64,000 nt of DNA from Deltaproteobacteria bacterium (GTDB lineage: Bacteria; Desulfobacterota; Desulfobacteria; Desulfobacterales; Desulfatirhabdiaceae), in assembly GCA_016219185.1 (NCBI GenBank), contig JACRBZ010000066.1, positions 124,001-188,000 of the forward strand, written 5' to 3'. The notes under the pieces were generated by a model. The model had not been told where the DNA came from. It did not search any database and saw only the letters and a list, made by a program, of their open reading frames with translations. Made by a program: the position numbers and the translations under genes. This document shows positions 34,871-44,431 of this stretch, one piece after another. Within the stretch, counting starts at the first letter, position 1. Each line of letters opens with the position of its first letter.

Positions 34871-35000
34871 TAACGCTGCCGACCTTTGACCTTCCCCTTT
34901 GAAAAAAGGGAGAGGCCAAGGGGAAATCATCTGGTAGTCTGTATCATTCGAATATAATTCATAACAACCATCCTTAGCGTTATTCTGGTCGGAGGTGCCC

Positions 35001-36494
35001 ATGAGACATATATCGTTGATACTTTGTACGCTTTGCGGGTTCATAATTCCGATTACCGGCTTCTGCGAAGACAAGCCGGTTGTTAGCAGCGCCACTCAGC
35101 AGTGCCTGGACTGCCACGCTACATTTCATTCCGGAATTGTGGAGGACTGGAAAAAAAGCCGCCATGCCGTGATGACACCGGAAAAAGCCATGGGCGCTAC
35201 GGTTCTGAGCCGGAAGGTCTCAAGTTCTTCGGTTCCGGATGCCATGAAATCAGTTATTGTGGGCTGTGCCGAATGCCATACTCAGAGACCCAAATCCCAC
35301 GCCGATACGGTTTCACACAATGGATTCGATGTGCATGTCGTGGTCAGCCCCGAGGACTGCGCCACCTGTCACAGCCAGGAACGGGAACAGTATAGTGGAA
35401 ACATCATGGCCCATGCCTGGAAAAATCTGGCGGAAAACAAGATATACCAGGACCTGAAGCAGAGTATTATCGGAGATCCCGTCCGCAAGGTCGGCAAACT
35501 CGCCTTTAATCCCCCGGATGAACATACGAATGCGGAAGCCTGTTTTTACTGCCATGGCACCCGACTCACCGTTACGGGTTTTGAGAAACGCGACACCGAT
35601 GCCGGCGAGATGGAATTTCCCATCATCGAAGGATGGCCCAATCAGGGGGTCGGTCGCATCAACCTGGACGGAAGCAATGGTGCCTGCACGTCCTGTCACA
35701 ACCGGCACAGCTTTTCAATGGAAACCGCCAGAAAACCCTATACCTGCAAGGAATGTCATAGCGGACCGGATGTCCCGGCCTATAAAGTATACGAGGCCAG
35801 CAAGCACGGCAATATCGCAGCCTCCAAACAGTCTTCGTGGGACTTCCAGGCCGTTCCCTGGACCGTGGGCAGGGATTTCACGGCCCCGACCTGCGCGGTC
35901 TGCCACATCAGCCTGCTGACCAATTCCGACGGCGAAGTGGTTGCCCAGAGGACGCACCAGGTGAACGACCGGTTGTCGACCCGGATTTTCGGCATCATCT
36001 ATGCGCACAGGCAGCCGAAAAATCCCGACACCACGCTGATGCGAAACAGCGCCGGGCTTCAACTGCCGACCGATTTTGACGGCACCCCCGCCTCCCAATA
36101 CCTGATTGACGATACGGAGTATCAAAAACGCCAAAAGACCCTTCAGGCCGTGTGTCTTTCCTGCCACAGCCTGTCCTGGGTGAGGGGACACTGGCAGCGT
36201 TTCGAGCATACCATTCAGACAACGAATGCCGCCACGCGAACCGCTACCGACATCATGCGGGAAATCTGGAAAAAAGGCTACGCATCGGGACTTGACAAAG
36301 GCGCCAGCCCATTTGATGAGTCCATCGAAAAAAAATGGAGTGCGATCTGGCTTTTTGATGCCAACAATTCCCGGTTTGCATCAGCCATGGCCGGCGGCGG
36401 TGACTACGGCGTATTCGCGGAGGGCCGATATGCGCTATCGACCCGGATGGCGGAATTGAATGAATGGTTGATGTTAAAAGGAAAAAAAGATTAG
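35001..36494 (+). CDS. Secreted octaheme cytochrome c, hydroxylamine-oxidoreductase-like
   Basis: A 497-residue protein with a Sec signal peptide (MRHISLILCTLCGFIIPITG) and exactly eight CxxCH heme sites: CLDCH (from residue 35), CAECH, CATCH, CFYCH, CTSCH, CKECH, CAVCH and CLSCH. Spacing and flanking text (SKHGNIAA, DFTAPTCAVCHISLL, the last heme followed by a long helical tail ending DYGVFAEGRYALSTRM) match the octaheme hydroxylamine oxidoreductase family, which includes reductive nitrite or hydroxylamine enzymes in anaerobes. Whether the tyrosine that cross-links the catalytic heme in true Hao is present cannot be settled by eye. The ATG at 35001 has GGAGG five bases upstream. It acts in the periplasm; no quinol dehydrogenase gene is adjacent. 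Confidence 0.8.
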   Translation: MRHISLILCTLCGFIIPITGFCEDKPVVSSATQQCLDCHATFHSGIVEDWKKSRHAVMTPEKAMGATVLSRKVSSSSVPDAMKSVIVGCAECHTQRPKSHADTVSHNGFDVHVVVSPEDCATCHSQEREQYSGNIMAHAWKNLAENKIYQDLKQSIIGDPVRKVGKLAFNPPDEHTNAEACFYCHGTRLTVTGFEKRDTDAGEMEFPIIEGWPNQGVGRINLDGSNGACTSCHNRHSFSMETARKPYTCKECHSGPDVPAYKVYEASKHGNIAASKQSSWDFQAVPWTVGRDFTAPTCAVCHISLLTNSDGEVVAQRTHQVNDRLSTRIFGIIYAHRQPKNPDTTLMRNSAGLQLPTDFDGTPASQYLIDDTEYQKRQKTLQAVCLSCHSLSWVRGHWQRFEHTIQTTNAATRTATDIMREIWKKGYASGLDKGASPFDESIEKKWSAIWLFDANNSRFASAMAGGGDYGVFAEGRYALSTRMAELNEWLMLKGKKD

Positions 36495-36498
36495 GCCG

Positions 36499-37362
36499 TC
36501 ATTGTCGTTCACCACTGCGAATCATCAATACCACGGCGAACAGGATGACGGCACTTCCCATGTAACTTTGAACGGTAAAAACCTCATTCCACCAGAAATA
36601 CGCAAGAGCGGCTGCAACAACGGGTTCAAGAGTTGCGGTGATGGAGGCCCGTCCGGCATCAAGATATTTCAGCCCAAGGTAGTAACAGGAGTTGGCGCCA
36701 TAAGTGGATATAATTACAAGCAATATCAGCGCAAGCCAGGCAGTCGGGGTTTTTGCGGTAAACGTGACCCAGGGCAGCAGTCCCAAAGCCCCTATGGGCA
36801 AAACATACAGAAAGAGATTATAAGAACTATACCGGCCGGAAAAATATTTTCCAAAGATGTAATACAGGGAATAGCAAAAACCGGATGACAATCCAAATAC
36901 GATTGCTGAAACATGGATCGGACTGCCGTCATGGCCCGCGTCCTTGCCCATCGAAATGGCCGAAATTCCGATGAGCGTTAAAACCATGGCCACTATTTTC
37001 GTCGGGGTTATGGATTCTTTAAGAAATATCCGTGACAGAACGATGACCCATGCCGGCGCCGTGTACAGGAGGACAGCCGCCAGAGCCGCCCCCCCCTGTT
37101 TTACGGCCATCTGATAGGTAAAATAGAATAGCGAAACACCGCATATCCCGAACACCAGGATATACGGAACGTCTTTTCGATGCAGGCTGACCTCATGCCG
37201 GATCATCGCATGACCGCCAAAGAGGACCCATGCCAGCAGCGCCCGCCAGAAAGCAACCTCCATGGGCGAAATGCCCTCATGAAAGGCCAGCCTGGAAAAA
37301 GGGCCGATCATTCCCCACAACACCGCTGCTGCAACAATAAATGCATATCCTTTAAAAACCAT
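36499..37362 (-). CDS. EamA/DMT-family transporter
   Basis: A 287-residue membrane protein with ten hydrophobic segments in two EamA repeats; the first repeat starts GYAFIVAAAVLWGMIGPFSRLAF and the second IVFGLSSGFCYSLYYIFGKYF. The family exports amino acids or other metabolites. The ATG at 37362 is preferred over a TTG at 37437 because AGG lies six bases before it. Convergent with the octaheme cytochrome gene (four bases apart) and divergent from the amino acid ABC genes. Confidence 0.82.
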   Translation of the reverse strand: MVFKGYAFIVAAAVLWGMIGPFSRLAFHEGISPMEVAFWRALLAWVLFGGHAMIRHEVSLHRKDVPYILVFGICGVSLFYFTYQMAVKQGGAALAAVLLYTAPAWVIVLSRIFLKESITPTKIVAMVLTLIGISAISMGKDAGHDGSPIHVSAIVFGLSSGFCYSLYYIFGKYFSGRYSSYNLFLYVLPIGALGLLPWVTFTAKTPTAWLALILLVIISTYGANSCYYLGLKYLDAGRASITATLEPVVAAALAYFWWNEVFTVQSYMGSAVILFAVVLMIRSGERQ

Positions 37363-37490
37363 ATGACGCCTGATCACTTTGAGGACAGATTTAAAAACTT
37401 TACGTTTAATCCAGGTTCCGGAAAATATCAAACCCAAACTGCTTCATATTTGATTGACTCATCGTAAAAAGCATGGCATTTAAATAAGAT

Positions 37491-38294
37491 ATGATAAAAA
37501 ATGATATTTTTTCTGTTGCAGTGGAGGATGTTTACAAGTCTTTCGGCCATCTTCAGGTCTTAAAGGGGGTTTCCCTGTCTGCAAATGAAGGCGATGTTAT
37601 TGCATTGATTGGCTCCAGCGGTTCAGGGAAAAGCACTCTGCTTCGGTGCATCAATCTTCTGGAAACGCCGGATTCAGGCAGCGTGCGTATTGCCGGAGAA
37701 CTGATCCGAATGAAGAAAAACCGCCGCAAGGAAACCGTTCCGGAAGATCCCAGGCAGGTGGACCGCATCCGCAGTCGGCTGGGAATGGTTTTTCAGCATT
37801 TTAATCTCTGGACCCACATGACCATTCTGGAAAATATCATTGAAGCGCCGGTGCATGTTCTGAAGCGGTCCAAAAAGGATGCGGTCGAACTTGCCATGGC
37901 GCTATTAACAAAGGTCGGCATCGATGACAAGGCCGGATATTATCCGTCTCAGCTTTCCGGCGGCCAGCAGCAGCGTGCGGCAATTGCCCGGGCACTGGCC
38001 ATGGAGCCCGCTGCCCTGCTTGTGGATGAGCCCACGTCGGCCCTTGATCCGGAACTGGTGGGAGAGGTGCTTCGCGTCATGCAGCAACTGGCCGAGGAAG
38101 GCCGCACCATGCTGATTGCAACGCATGAAATGGATTTTGCACGGAATGTATCCAGCCGCGTAATTTTTCTTCACAATGGCCGCGTGGAGGAGGAAGGGCC
38201 ACCGGATCAAATTTTCGGCAACCCGCAATCCGAGCGTTGTAGAAAGTTCCTGGCGGGATATCTGGTAAAGCCAGGCCAGGGGAACAGGGTTTAG
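37491..38294 (+). CDS. Polar amino acid ABC transporter ATP-binding protein (GlnQ/HisP type)
   Basis: A 267-residue ABC ATPase with Walker A GSSGSGKST at 41-49, Q-loop MVFQHFNLW, signature LSGGQQQRAAIARAL, Walker B ALLVDEPTSALDPELV and the H-loop ATHEMDFA. The RIAGELIRMKK ... QVDRIRSRLGMVFQ region is typical of the HisP/GlnQ subfamily for polar amino acids. Together with the binding protein and two permeases downstream it forms a complete importer. The ribosome binding site is weak. Confidence 0.9.
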   Translation: MIKNDIFSVAVEDVYKSFGHLQVLKGVSLSANEGDVIALIGSSGSGKSTLLRCINLLETPDSGSVRIAGELIRMKKNRRKETVPEDPRQVDRIRSRLGMVFQHFNLWTHMTILENIIEAPVHVLKRSKKDAVELAMALLTKVGIDDKAGYYPSQLSGGQQQRAAIARALAMEPAALLVDEPTSALDPELVGEVLRVMQQLAEEGRTMLIATHEMDFARNVSSRVIFLHNGRVEEEGPPDQIFGNPQSERCRKFLAGYLVKPGQGNRV

Positions 38295-38407
38295 GGATCG
38301 GCATATAGGGTATCCATTCGACGGATTTTCCCTTTAACCGGCCAATGATTTCCGGCTTCCCCAATTCAGGGCCGTCGGTTGACTAATTAACTTCAAGGAG
38401 GCGAAAC

Positions 38408-39193
38408 ATGAAAAAATGGGGAGTTGTGGTTCTGGTTGCGGTTCTGGCGGTTTGTTGGATGGGAAATGCCTCGGCGGCGGATGCAAAAAAGAAGCTTCGC
38501 ATCGGTACGGAAGGCGCTTATCCGCCTTTTAGCCTGGTGGACAAAAGTGGACAGGTCCAGGGATTTGATATCGATATCGCCAAGGCGCTGTGCAAGGAAA
38601 TGGGAATGGAATCCGAGTTCAAGGTTCAGGATTGGGATGGCCTGATTCCCGGGCTTCTGGCGAAAAAATTTGACGTGATCATCGCCTCCATGTCCATTAC
38701 GGATGAACGCAAGCAGAAGGTCGACTTTACCAACAAGTATTACCAGACCCCGGCCCGGTTCGTGGCCAAAAAAGGTGCCGCTATCACCATTTCCAAGGAA
38801 GGCCTGAAAGGCAAAACCGTTGGCGTGCAGCGGGCAACCATTCACGAGAATTTTGTCCGCGATATGTTCGGGGATGCCGTGAAGATCAAGGCCTATGCGA
38901 CCCTGGATGAAGCCAATATGGACCTGGTCGCCGGCCGCCTGGACCTGGTGATTGCCGATGCCACTGTTCTTCTGATCGGATTCATCAACACGGATGCCGG
39001 TAAAGGATTTGAGTTTGTGGGTCCCAGCTATGTGGATAAAAAATGGTTTGGCGAAGGCGTCGGAATCGCGGTACGAAAAGGGGACAATGAACTTCGCCAG
39101 AAGCTGAACAAAGCTATTGACGCCATTCGCGCCAACGGCGTTTACCAGAAGATCAATGCCAAGTATTTCGATTTTGATGTGTACGGAAAATAG
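38408..39193 (+). CDS. Periplasmic amino acid-binding protein (family 3 solute-binding protein)
   Basis: A 261-residue protein with a signal peptide cleaved after ASA (about residue 23). The mature start KLRIGTEGAYPPFSLVDKSGQVQGFDIDIAKALCKEM is diagnostic of family 3 binding proteins, and later IIASMSITDERKQKVDFTNKYY confirms it. It binds a polar amino acid; which one cannot be told. AAGGAGG precedes the ATG. Second gene of the ABC importer operon. Confidence 0.92.
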   Translation: MKKWGVVVLVAVLAVCWMGNASAADAKKKLRIGTEGAYPPFSLVDKSGQVQGFDIDIAKALCKEMGMESEFKVQDWDGLIPGLLAKKFDVIIASMSITDERKQKVDFTNKYYQTPARFVAKKGAAITISKEGLKGKTVGVQRATIHENFVRDMFGDAVKIKAYATLDEANMDLVAGRLDLVIADATVLLIGFINTDAGKGFEFVGPSYVDKKWFGEGVGIAVRKGDNELRQKLNKAIDAIRANGVYQKINAKYFDFDVYGK

Positions 39194-39208
39194 CCAAAAG
39201 GAAGAGAC

Positions 39209-39883
39209 GTGTTTGACATCAAGGGGTATGGATGGCTGCTGTGGGAAGGCGTTCAACTGACCGTGCTGGTCGGTGTCTTTTCAATGGCCATTGCCATCAT
39301 ACTTGGCCTTGTCGGGGCGTGGGGAAAGCTGTCCGGATCCCGGATCGCACGGGCCATGGCCGGAGCCTATACCACCATTATTCGCGGCATCCCGGAACTG
39401 GTGATGATCCTTCTGGTGTATTACGGCGCTCCCACGCTGATTCAGGATATTTTTGATGTCAACATCGATTTCAATCCCTTTGCGGCCGGCATTGCCACCA
39501 TCGGATTCATTTACGGGGCCTTTTCCACGGAAGTCTTTCGGGGAAGTTATCTGGCGGTGTCCAAAGGGCAGATTGAAGCGGCAAAGGCTGCGGGAATGAA
39601 TCAAATGTTGATGTTCCGCCGGATTCTGCTGCCCCAGATGTGGCGGTTTGCCCTCCCGGGTCTGGGAAATGTCTGGATGGTTCTCATCAAGGCAACGGCC
39701 CTGGTTTCGGTGATCCAGCTTCCGGAACTGATGCGAAACGCCGACATCGCCGCCCGATCCACGCGACTCCCCTTTACCTGTTATTTTGCGGCTTCCCTGA
39801 TTTATCTGCTCCTGACCATCGTATCCATGAGCATCCAGCAGCGGGCCGAAGCCTGGGCCAACCGGGGTGTTCGAAGGGCATAA
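39209..39883 (+). CDS. Amino acid ABC transporter permease 1 (HisM/HisQ type)
   Basis: A 224-residue inner membrane permease of the His/Glu/Gln/Arg/opine family. The N-terminal GVQLTVLVGVFSMAIAIILGLV helix and the EAA loop IEAAKAAGMNQMLMFRRILLPQ that contacts the ATPase are evident. It starts with GTG at 39209, with AAAAGGAAGAG upstream, 15 bases after the binding protein gene. It should form a heterodimer with the next permease. Confidence 0.9.
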   Translation: MFDIKGYGWLLWEGVQLTVLVGVFSMAIAIILGLVGAWGKLSGSRIARAMAGAYTTIIRGIPELVMILLVYYGAPTLIQDIFDVNIDFNPFAAGIATIGFIYGAFSTEVFRGSYLAVSKGQIEAAKAAGMNQMLMFRRILLPQMWRFALPGLGNVWMVLIKATALVSVIQLPELMRNADIAARSTRLPFTCYFAASLIYLLLTIVSMSIQQRAEAWANRGVRRA

Positions 39884-39888
39884 ATTTT

Positions 39889-40590
39889 ATGGATATTGCG
39901 ATCATTCAGGACAGTATTCCCCGGTTGCTCCATGGCACCGTGATCACGGTCGGGATGACGGCCGCGAGCGTTGTGATCGGGCTATGCCTGGCAGTGCCGT
40001 TTGCGCTGATGCGGACCCACCGCAGTCCCTTGCTGTGGATGCCGGTGTACGGGTTTAATTTTTATTTCAGGGGAACGCCCCTTCTGGTTCAGATTTTTCT
40101 CGTTTATTATGGAAGCGGACAGTTTCAGGAGTTTTTGACGCAAACAGGCCTGTGGACGTTTTTCCGGGAAGCCTGGTTCTGTGCCGTCCTGACACTGACG
40201 CTGAATACCGCGGCCTACACGTCCGAAATTCTTCGCGGCGGTATCGAGGCGATTCCCTTTGGCGAGATTGAGGCCGCAAGGGCATGCGGCATGTCCGGAC
40301 CCCTCGTCCGTCGCCGGATCATCCTTCCCAAAGCCTTTCGACTGGCATGGCCGGCGTATACCAACGAGGTGGTTTTTCTGCTTCAGGCCACATCCCTGGT
40401 TTCCATCATCACCATCATGGATATTACGGGAGTTGCCCGAATGGTGGCATCCCGTAGCTTTGCCTTTTATGAGATGTACATGACCGCAGCCGTATTCTAC
40501 CTGATTCTGGTTTACGGGGTCCTTTTCGTGTTTAGAAAGGTGGAATACCGCCTGTCCGGACATCTTCGCAGCCCGTCGTTAAGCGCTTAA
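39889..40590 (+). CDS. Amino acid ABC transporter permease 2 (HisM/HisQ type)
   Basis: A 233-residue permease starting MDIAIIQDSIPRLLHGTVIT. It has the family's membrane segments, FRGTPLLVQIFLVYYG, and the EAA loop IEAARACGMSGPLVRRRIILPK. The ATG at 39889 lies five bases after the stop of permease 1; a longer open frame upstream overlaps that gene and is not used. Completes the polar amino acid importer. Confidence 0.9.
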   Translation: MDIAIIQDSIPRLLHGTVITVGMTAASVVIGLCLAVPFALMRTHRSPLLWMPVYGFNFYFRGTPLLVQIFLVYYGSGQFQEFLTQTGLWTFFREAWFCAVLTLTLNTAAYTSEILRGGIEAIPFGEIEAARACGMSGPLVRRRIILPKAFRLAWPAYTNEVVFLLQATSLVSIITIMDITGVARMVASRSFAFYEMYMTAAVFYLILVYGVLFVFRKVEYRLSGHLRSPSLSA

Positions 40591-40655
40591 GAAAATTAAT
40601 AACCTGTTGACGTATCGATTAAAACGCAACTTTTTTGTACAAGGAACTTTTATCA

Positions 40656-41594
40656 TTGAATAAACATGTTTTACGGGCAGACTGGCTCCTTTTGCTGACA
40701 GCGGTGATCTGGGGCTGTGCCTTTGTGGCTCAGCACTCGGGGATGCGCTATATGGGGCCGTTTACCTTTAACGGCATCCGCTTCACGCTGGGAGGCTGTG
40801 CGCTGATTCCCCTGATCATGTATCGCAACCGCCGGTACGGGACTCAATCCGGAGCGGGCCCTTCATTTTTTTCATTCGAATTCATCAAAAAAGGGCTGCT
40901 GATCGGTAGCGTGCTGTTTTGCGGCGCCAGTCTTCAGCAGACCGGAATGGTCTTTACCTCGGCCGGGAAAGGCGGGTTTATTACCGGACTCTACGTCATT
41001 CTCGTGCCGATTATCGGGCTGTTCCTGGGGCATCGACTGAGCTGGAGCGGCTGGGCCGGCGCGATTCTGGCAACATCGGGAATGTATCTCTTAAGTGTTA
41101 CGGAGACCCTGACCATCGAATCCGGAGATCTCTGGGTTCTGGCCAGCGCCTTTTTCTGGGCAAGCCATGTGCTGATTCTGGGATGGCTGTCTCCGCGGAT
41201 GGATACCATCAAACTGGCCTGCGCTCAGTTTTTGGTCTGCGCGGCCCTGAGTCTGATAACAGCGGCCATTACCGAACCCCTGTCTCTTTCCGGCATTACG
41301 GACGGAATCCTTCCGATCCTATACGGCGGCCTGATGTCCGTGGGCATCGCCTACACCCTGCAGGTGGTTGCCCAGAAGGATGCGCCGCCGGCCCATGCCT
41401 CGATCATCCTGAGCCTTGAAACCGTTTTTGCCGCCATTTCCGGCTGGATACTGCTTGATGAATATTTGACCCTTCGTGCGATCATCGGTTGCGTGCTCAT
41501 GCTGGCTGGCATGTTCCTGGTTCAATTGTGGCCGGCATCCATTCCAAAAGAGGTTCTGTCACGCATGGAACCCCGGACAGCGGATTTGAGGTGA
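40656..41594 (+). CDS. EamA/RhaT-family transporter
   Basis: A 312-residue membrane protein with two EamA repeats (LLLTAVIWGCAFVAQHSGMRYMGPFTFNGIRF and GDLWVLASAFFWASHVLILGWL) and ten predicted helices, ending SIILSLETVFAAISGWILLDEYL. Probable metabolite exporter, substrate unknown. I prefer the TTG at 40656, which has AAGGAA nine bases upstream, over a TTG at 40635 that has none. It ends close to the Hsp70-like gene start. Confidence 0.78.
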   Translation: MNKHVLRADWLLLLTAVIWGCAFVAQHSGMRYMGPFTFNGIRFTLGGCALIPLIMYRNRRYGTQSGAGPSFFSFEFIKKGLLIGSVLFCGASLQQTGMVFTSAGKGGFITGLYVILVPIIGLFLGHRLSWSGWAGAILATSGMYLLSVTETLTIESGDLWVLASAFFWASHVLILGWLSPRMDTIKLACAQFLVCAALSLITAAITEPLSLSGITDGILPILYGGLMSVGIAYTLQVVAQKDAPPAHASIILSLETVFAAISGWILLDEYLTLRAIIGCVLMLAGMFLVQLWPASIPKEVLSRMEPRTADLR

Positions 41595-41599
41595 AACTA

Positions 41600-44404
41600 T
41601 TGGAGCCGATTGATAAACGCTATGTTATCGGGATTGATCTGGGGACCACCAATTGTGCCGTGGCCTATGCAGACCTTCAGGGAGAAAAGGATGCCGGTGC
41701 CAATATCCGGCTGTTTAAAATTCCGCAGTTGACAGGACCCGGGGAAGTTTCCAGGCTTCAGGTACTGCCATCCTTTCTGTATCTTCCCGGGGCCTTTGAT
41801 CTGTCTTCCGAGGCCATTCAATTGCCCTGGGGCTCCTCACCTGGCGTCGCGGACCATCCTCAATTTGTCGGCGCCTTTGCCAGGGATCACGGCGCAAAAA
41901 TCCCTTCGCGACTGGTGTCTTCGGCCAAAAGCTGGCTCTGCCATCCACACGCCGACCGAAAGGCCCGCATCTTGCCCTGGGGGGCCGGCAGCGATGTTTT
42001 CAGGGTATCTCCGATTCAGGCGACCGCCGCCTATCTGGAACACATCAAAACGGCGTGGAACAGTTTTCGCGGGGAGGACGAAGATCAGTATCTGGAAAAT
42101 CAGCTCATCATTTTGACGGTTCCGGCTTCGTTTGATGAAGTTGCCAGAGAGCTGACGGTGGAGGCTGCCGCCATGGCCGGTCTGAAAACGGTCACGCTGC
42201 TGGAAGAGCCGCTTGCGGCTTTTTACAATTGGCTGATCCGCCACGAGAACCGCTGGAGCCAGTTCGTGTCTCCCGATGAACTCATCCTGATCTGTGATGT
42301 TGGCGGCGGCACGACCGACTTTACCTTGATTTCCCTGAGGGAAGTTGCCGGCAGTCCCCGGTTTGAACGTATTGCCGTGGGAGATCACCTGATACTGGGC
42401 GGAGACAATATGGATCTGGCGCTTGCGCGAAGCATCGAAATGTGCCTGGGTAAATCAAAGGCCATTTTAACCGGAGATCGCTGGAAAACCCTTTGTCACC
42501 AATGCCGGCAGGCAAAGGAAATGTTGCTGAATGGAACCGCTGAGTCCCGAAAAATCACGATCATGGGTGAAGGCAGCCGGCTGATCAGCGGAACCCTTTC
42601 TGCGGACTTGGACTATGGAAGCGTTGAACAGACCCTGATCGAGGGATTTTTTCCCCTTCTGGATGCGGGTGAAAAGCCGCCTGCTCAGCCTTTTCGAAAA
42701 GGCATCACCGAGTTCGGGCTGCCCTATGAACAGGAACCTGCCATCACCCGTCATCTGGGATGGTTTCTGGATCAGCACCAGACCGAAGTCTCTCAATTTC
42801 CGGGAAAGACATTTCGCGCTCCGGACTGCATCTTATTTAATGGCGGGGCACTGAAACCGCCGGTTATTCAGGAGCGCATCCGGCAGGCCATCCGCCGCTG
42901 GTATCATCAGGATGACGCCACGCTTCCGCGGGTTCTGGATAATCCGGACCCGGATCTGGCCGTGGCCCTGGGTGCCGCATATTACGGGCTGGTCAAGATG
43001 GGCCGCGGGGTCAGGGTCGGCAGCGGCAGTGCCCGGTCCTATTATATCGGTGTTTCAACAGGATCTGCTGAAACGGACGGTGCAAGCAGCCGGCAGGCCA
43101 TTTGTCTGGTCGAGCGGGGGCTGGATGAAGGCAGCCGGATTCAGCTCGAGGACAGGGACTTTCAGGTCCTGACCAATCAGCCGGTCAGTTTTGACCTTTA
43201 CAGCTCGAGTTTTCGCTCCGGCGACCGCTCCGGCCATCTTGTGGCTGTGGATGATTCCCTTACCCGTCTGCCGCCGACTCAGACCATCATTCAGTATGGG
43301 AAAACGGGTGAACACAGCAACATTCCGGTTGCGGTCGAGGCCAACTATACGGAAATCGGGACCCTGGACCTGTGGTGTCATTCCCGTATCAGCGATCACC
43401 GCTGGAAACTTCAATTTCAGATCCGGGGAACCGGTGACACGCCGGATATCGGTAATCCGGAGACGTTTGAAGCCGCCCAGATAGAAGCGATTCATGCCAG
43501 TCTCCGGTCTGCTTTTTCACAGCCGATTGGTGGCTCCTTCCTGGATGCGCTGGGCAAGGATATTTCACGGATTATCGACAGGCCCAGGGAAAAATGGCCG
43601 CTGTCGCTCATTCGCAGCATGGCGGATGTCCTTCTTTCCCTCATTCAGGCCCGGCAGACGGCACCGGATTTCGAAAGCCGGTGGCTGAACCTTCTGGGTT
43701 TCTGCTTGAGGCCCGGATTTGGCGACGGCTTTGACGCTAATCGCATCAAGGCGATCTGGAAGATTTATAAACAGGGCCCGGTTTACAGCCATCACAGCCA
43801 GGTCCGGTCAGACTGGTGGATTCTGTGGCGACGCATATCCGGAGGTTTGAGCGCCGGCCATCAGCGTCAGTTTTTTCAGGATTTGACCCCCATTCTGTTT
43901 TCCGCCAAATCCGGCAAGCAGCGAATCCTGCCCCAGGAATACCTGGAGATTCAAATGGCTGCAGCCAGCATGGAACGACTGGCGGTCAAGGACAAGATCA
44001 GGCTGGGCAGCTTGCTCCTGGCCGATCTTAAGTCCAAAAAAGCAAGACCGCAGCAGTTCTGGGCTTTTTCCCGAATCGGCGCCAGAGAGCTGCTGTATGG
44101 CCCGGCTGACCGGGTGATTCCGCCTGCTCAAGTTTCCCCGTGGATTGAAGCCCTCATTTCTGAAAACGGGTCAAATCCCGGGCCTGCGGGCCAGGCCCTT
44201 CTGCAGTTGGCTAGAAAGACCGGGGACCGCGCCCGGGACGTGGATCCCGCTCTGGTCGAACGGATTCAGAACCGGCTATCTCAACAGGGTTTTTTGCCGC
44301 ATCAGGTTCGAGTCCTTTCCGAAGTCGTTCCACTCCGAAAACAGGAAACCAGCGCCATTTTTGGCGAGGACTTGCCATCCGGGCTGATTCTGGGAGCACC
44401 TTAA
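41600..44404 (+). CDS. Hsp70-family protein (DnaK-like ATPase domain, long divergent C-terminus)
   Basis: A protein of about 934 residues. The N-terminal half is an actin/Hsp70 ATPase: YVIGIDLGTTNCAVAY (phosphate 1), LTVPASFDEVARELTVEAAAMAGL, the LLEEPLAAFYNW segment and LICDVGGGTTDFTLI (phosphate 2). From about residue 520 the sequence departs from DnaK and lacks its usual substrate-binding domain. DnaK is about 640 residues, so this belongs to the large Hsp70-like group. The TTG at 41600 is chosen because GAGGTG lies six bases upstream; a GTG at 41591 overlapping the previous stop is the alternative. No DnaJ or GrpE gene is near. It leads a set with an unknown protein, a radical SAM enzyme and PrmA. 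Confidence 0.8.
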   Translation: MEPIDKRYVIGIDLGTTNCAVAYADLQGEKDAGANIRLFKIPQLTGPGEVSRLQVLPSFLYLPGAFDLSSEAIQLPWGSSPGVADHPQFVGAFARDHGAKIPSRLVSSAKSWLCHPHADRKARILPWGAGSDVFRVSPIQATAAYLEHIKTAWNSFRGEDEDQYLENQLIILTVPASFDEVARELTVEAAAMAGLKTVTLLEEPLAAFYNWLIRHENRWSQFVSPDELILICDVGGGTTDFTLISLREVAGSPRFERIAVGDHLILGGDNMDLALARSIEMCLGKSKAILTGDRWKTLCHQCRQAKEMLLNGTAESRKITIMGEGSRLISGTLSADLDYGSVEQTLIEGFFPLLDAGEKPPAQPFRKGITEFGLPYEQEPAITRHLGWFLDQHQTEVSQFPGKTFRAPDCILFNGGALKPPVIQERIRQAIRRWYHQDDATLPRVLDNPDPDLAVALGAAYYGLVKMGRGVRVGSGSARSYYIGVSTGSAETDGASSRQAICLVERGLDEGSRIQLEDRDFQVLTNQPVSFDLYSSSFRSGDRSGHLVAVDDSLTRLPPTQTIIQYGKTGEHSNIPVAVEANYTEIGTLDLWCHSRISDHRWKLQFQIRGTGDTPDIGNPETFEAAQIEAIHASLRSAFSQPIGGSFLDALGKDISRIIDRPREKWPLSLIRSMADVLLSLIQARQTAPDFESRWLNLLGFCLRPGFGDGFDANRIKAIWKIYKQGPVYSHHSQVRSDWWILWRRISGGLSAGHQRQFFQDLTPILFSAKSGKQRILPQEYLEIQMAAASMERLAVKDKIRLGSLLLADLKSKKARPQQFWAFSRIGARELLYGPADRVIPPAQVSPWIEALISENGSNPGPAGQALLQLARKTGDRARDVDPALVERIQNRLSQQGFLPHQVRVLSEVVPLRKQETSAIFGEDLPSGLILGAP

Positions 44405-44431
44405 AACAATCTCAACTGGAGGTCTTTTGCG

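Noticed and set aside
34885..34925. CCCCTTT-GAAA-AAAGGG-like hairpin before the octaheme gene
   Set aside because: Stem is short and imperfect; could be a weak terminator or dispersed repeat but cannot be supported from one copy.
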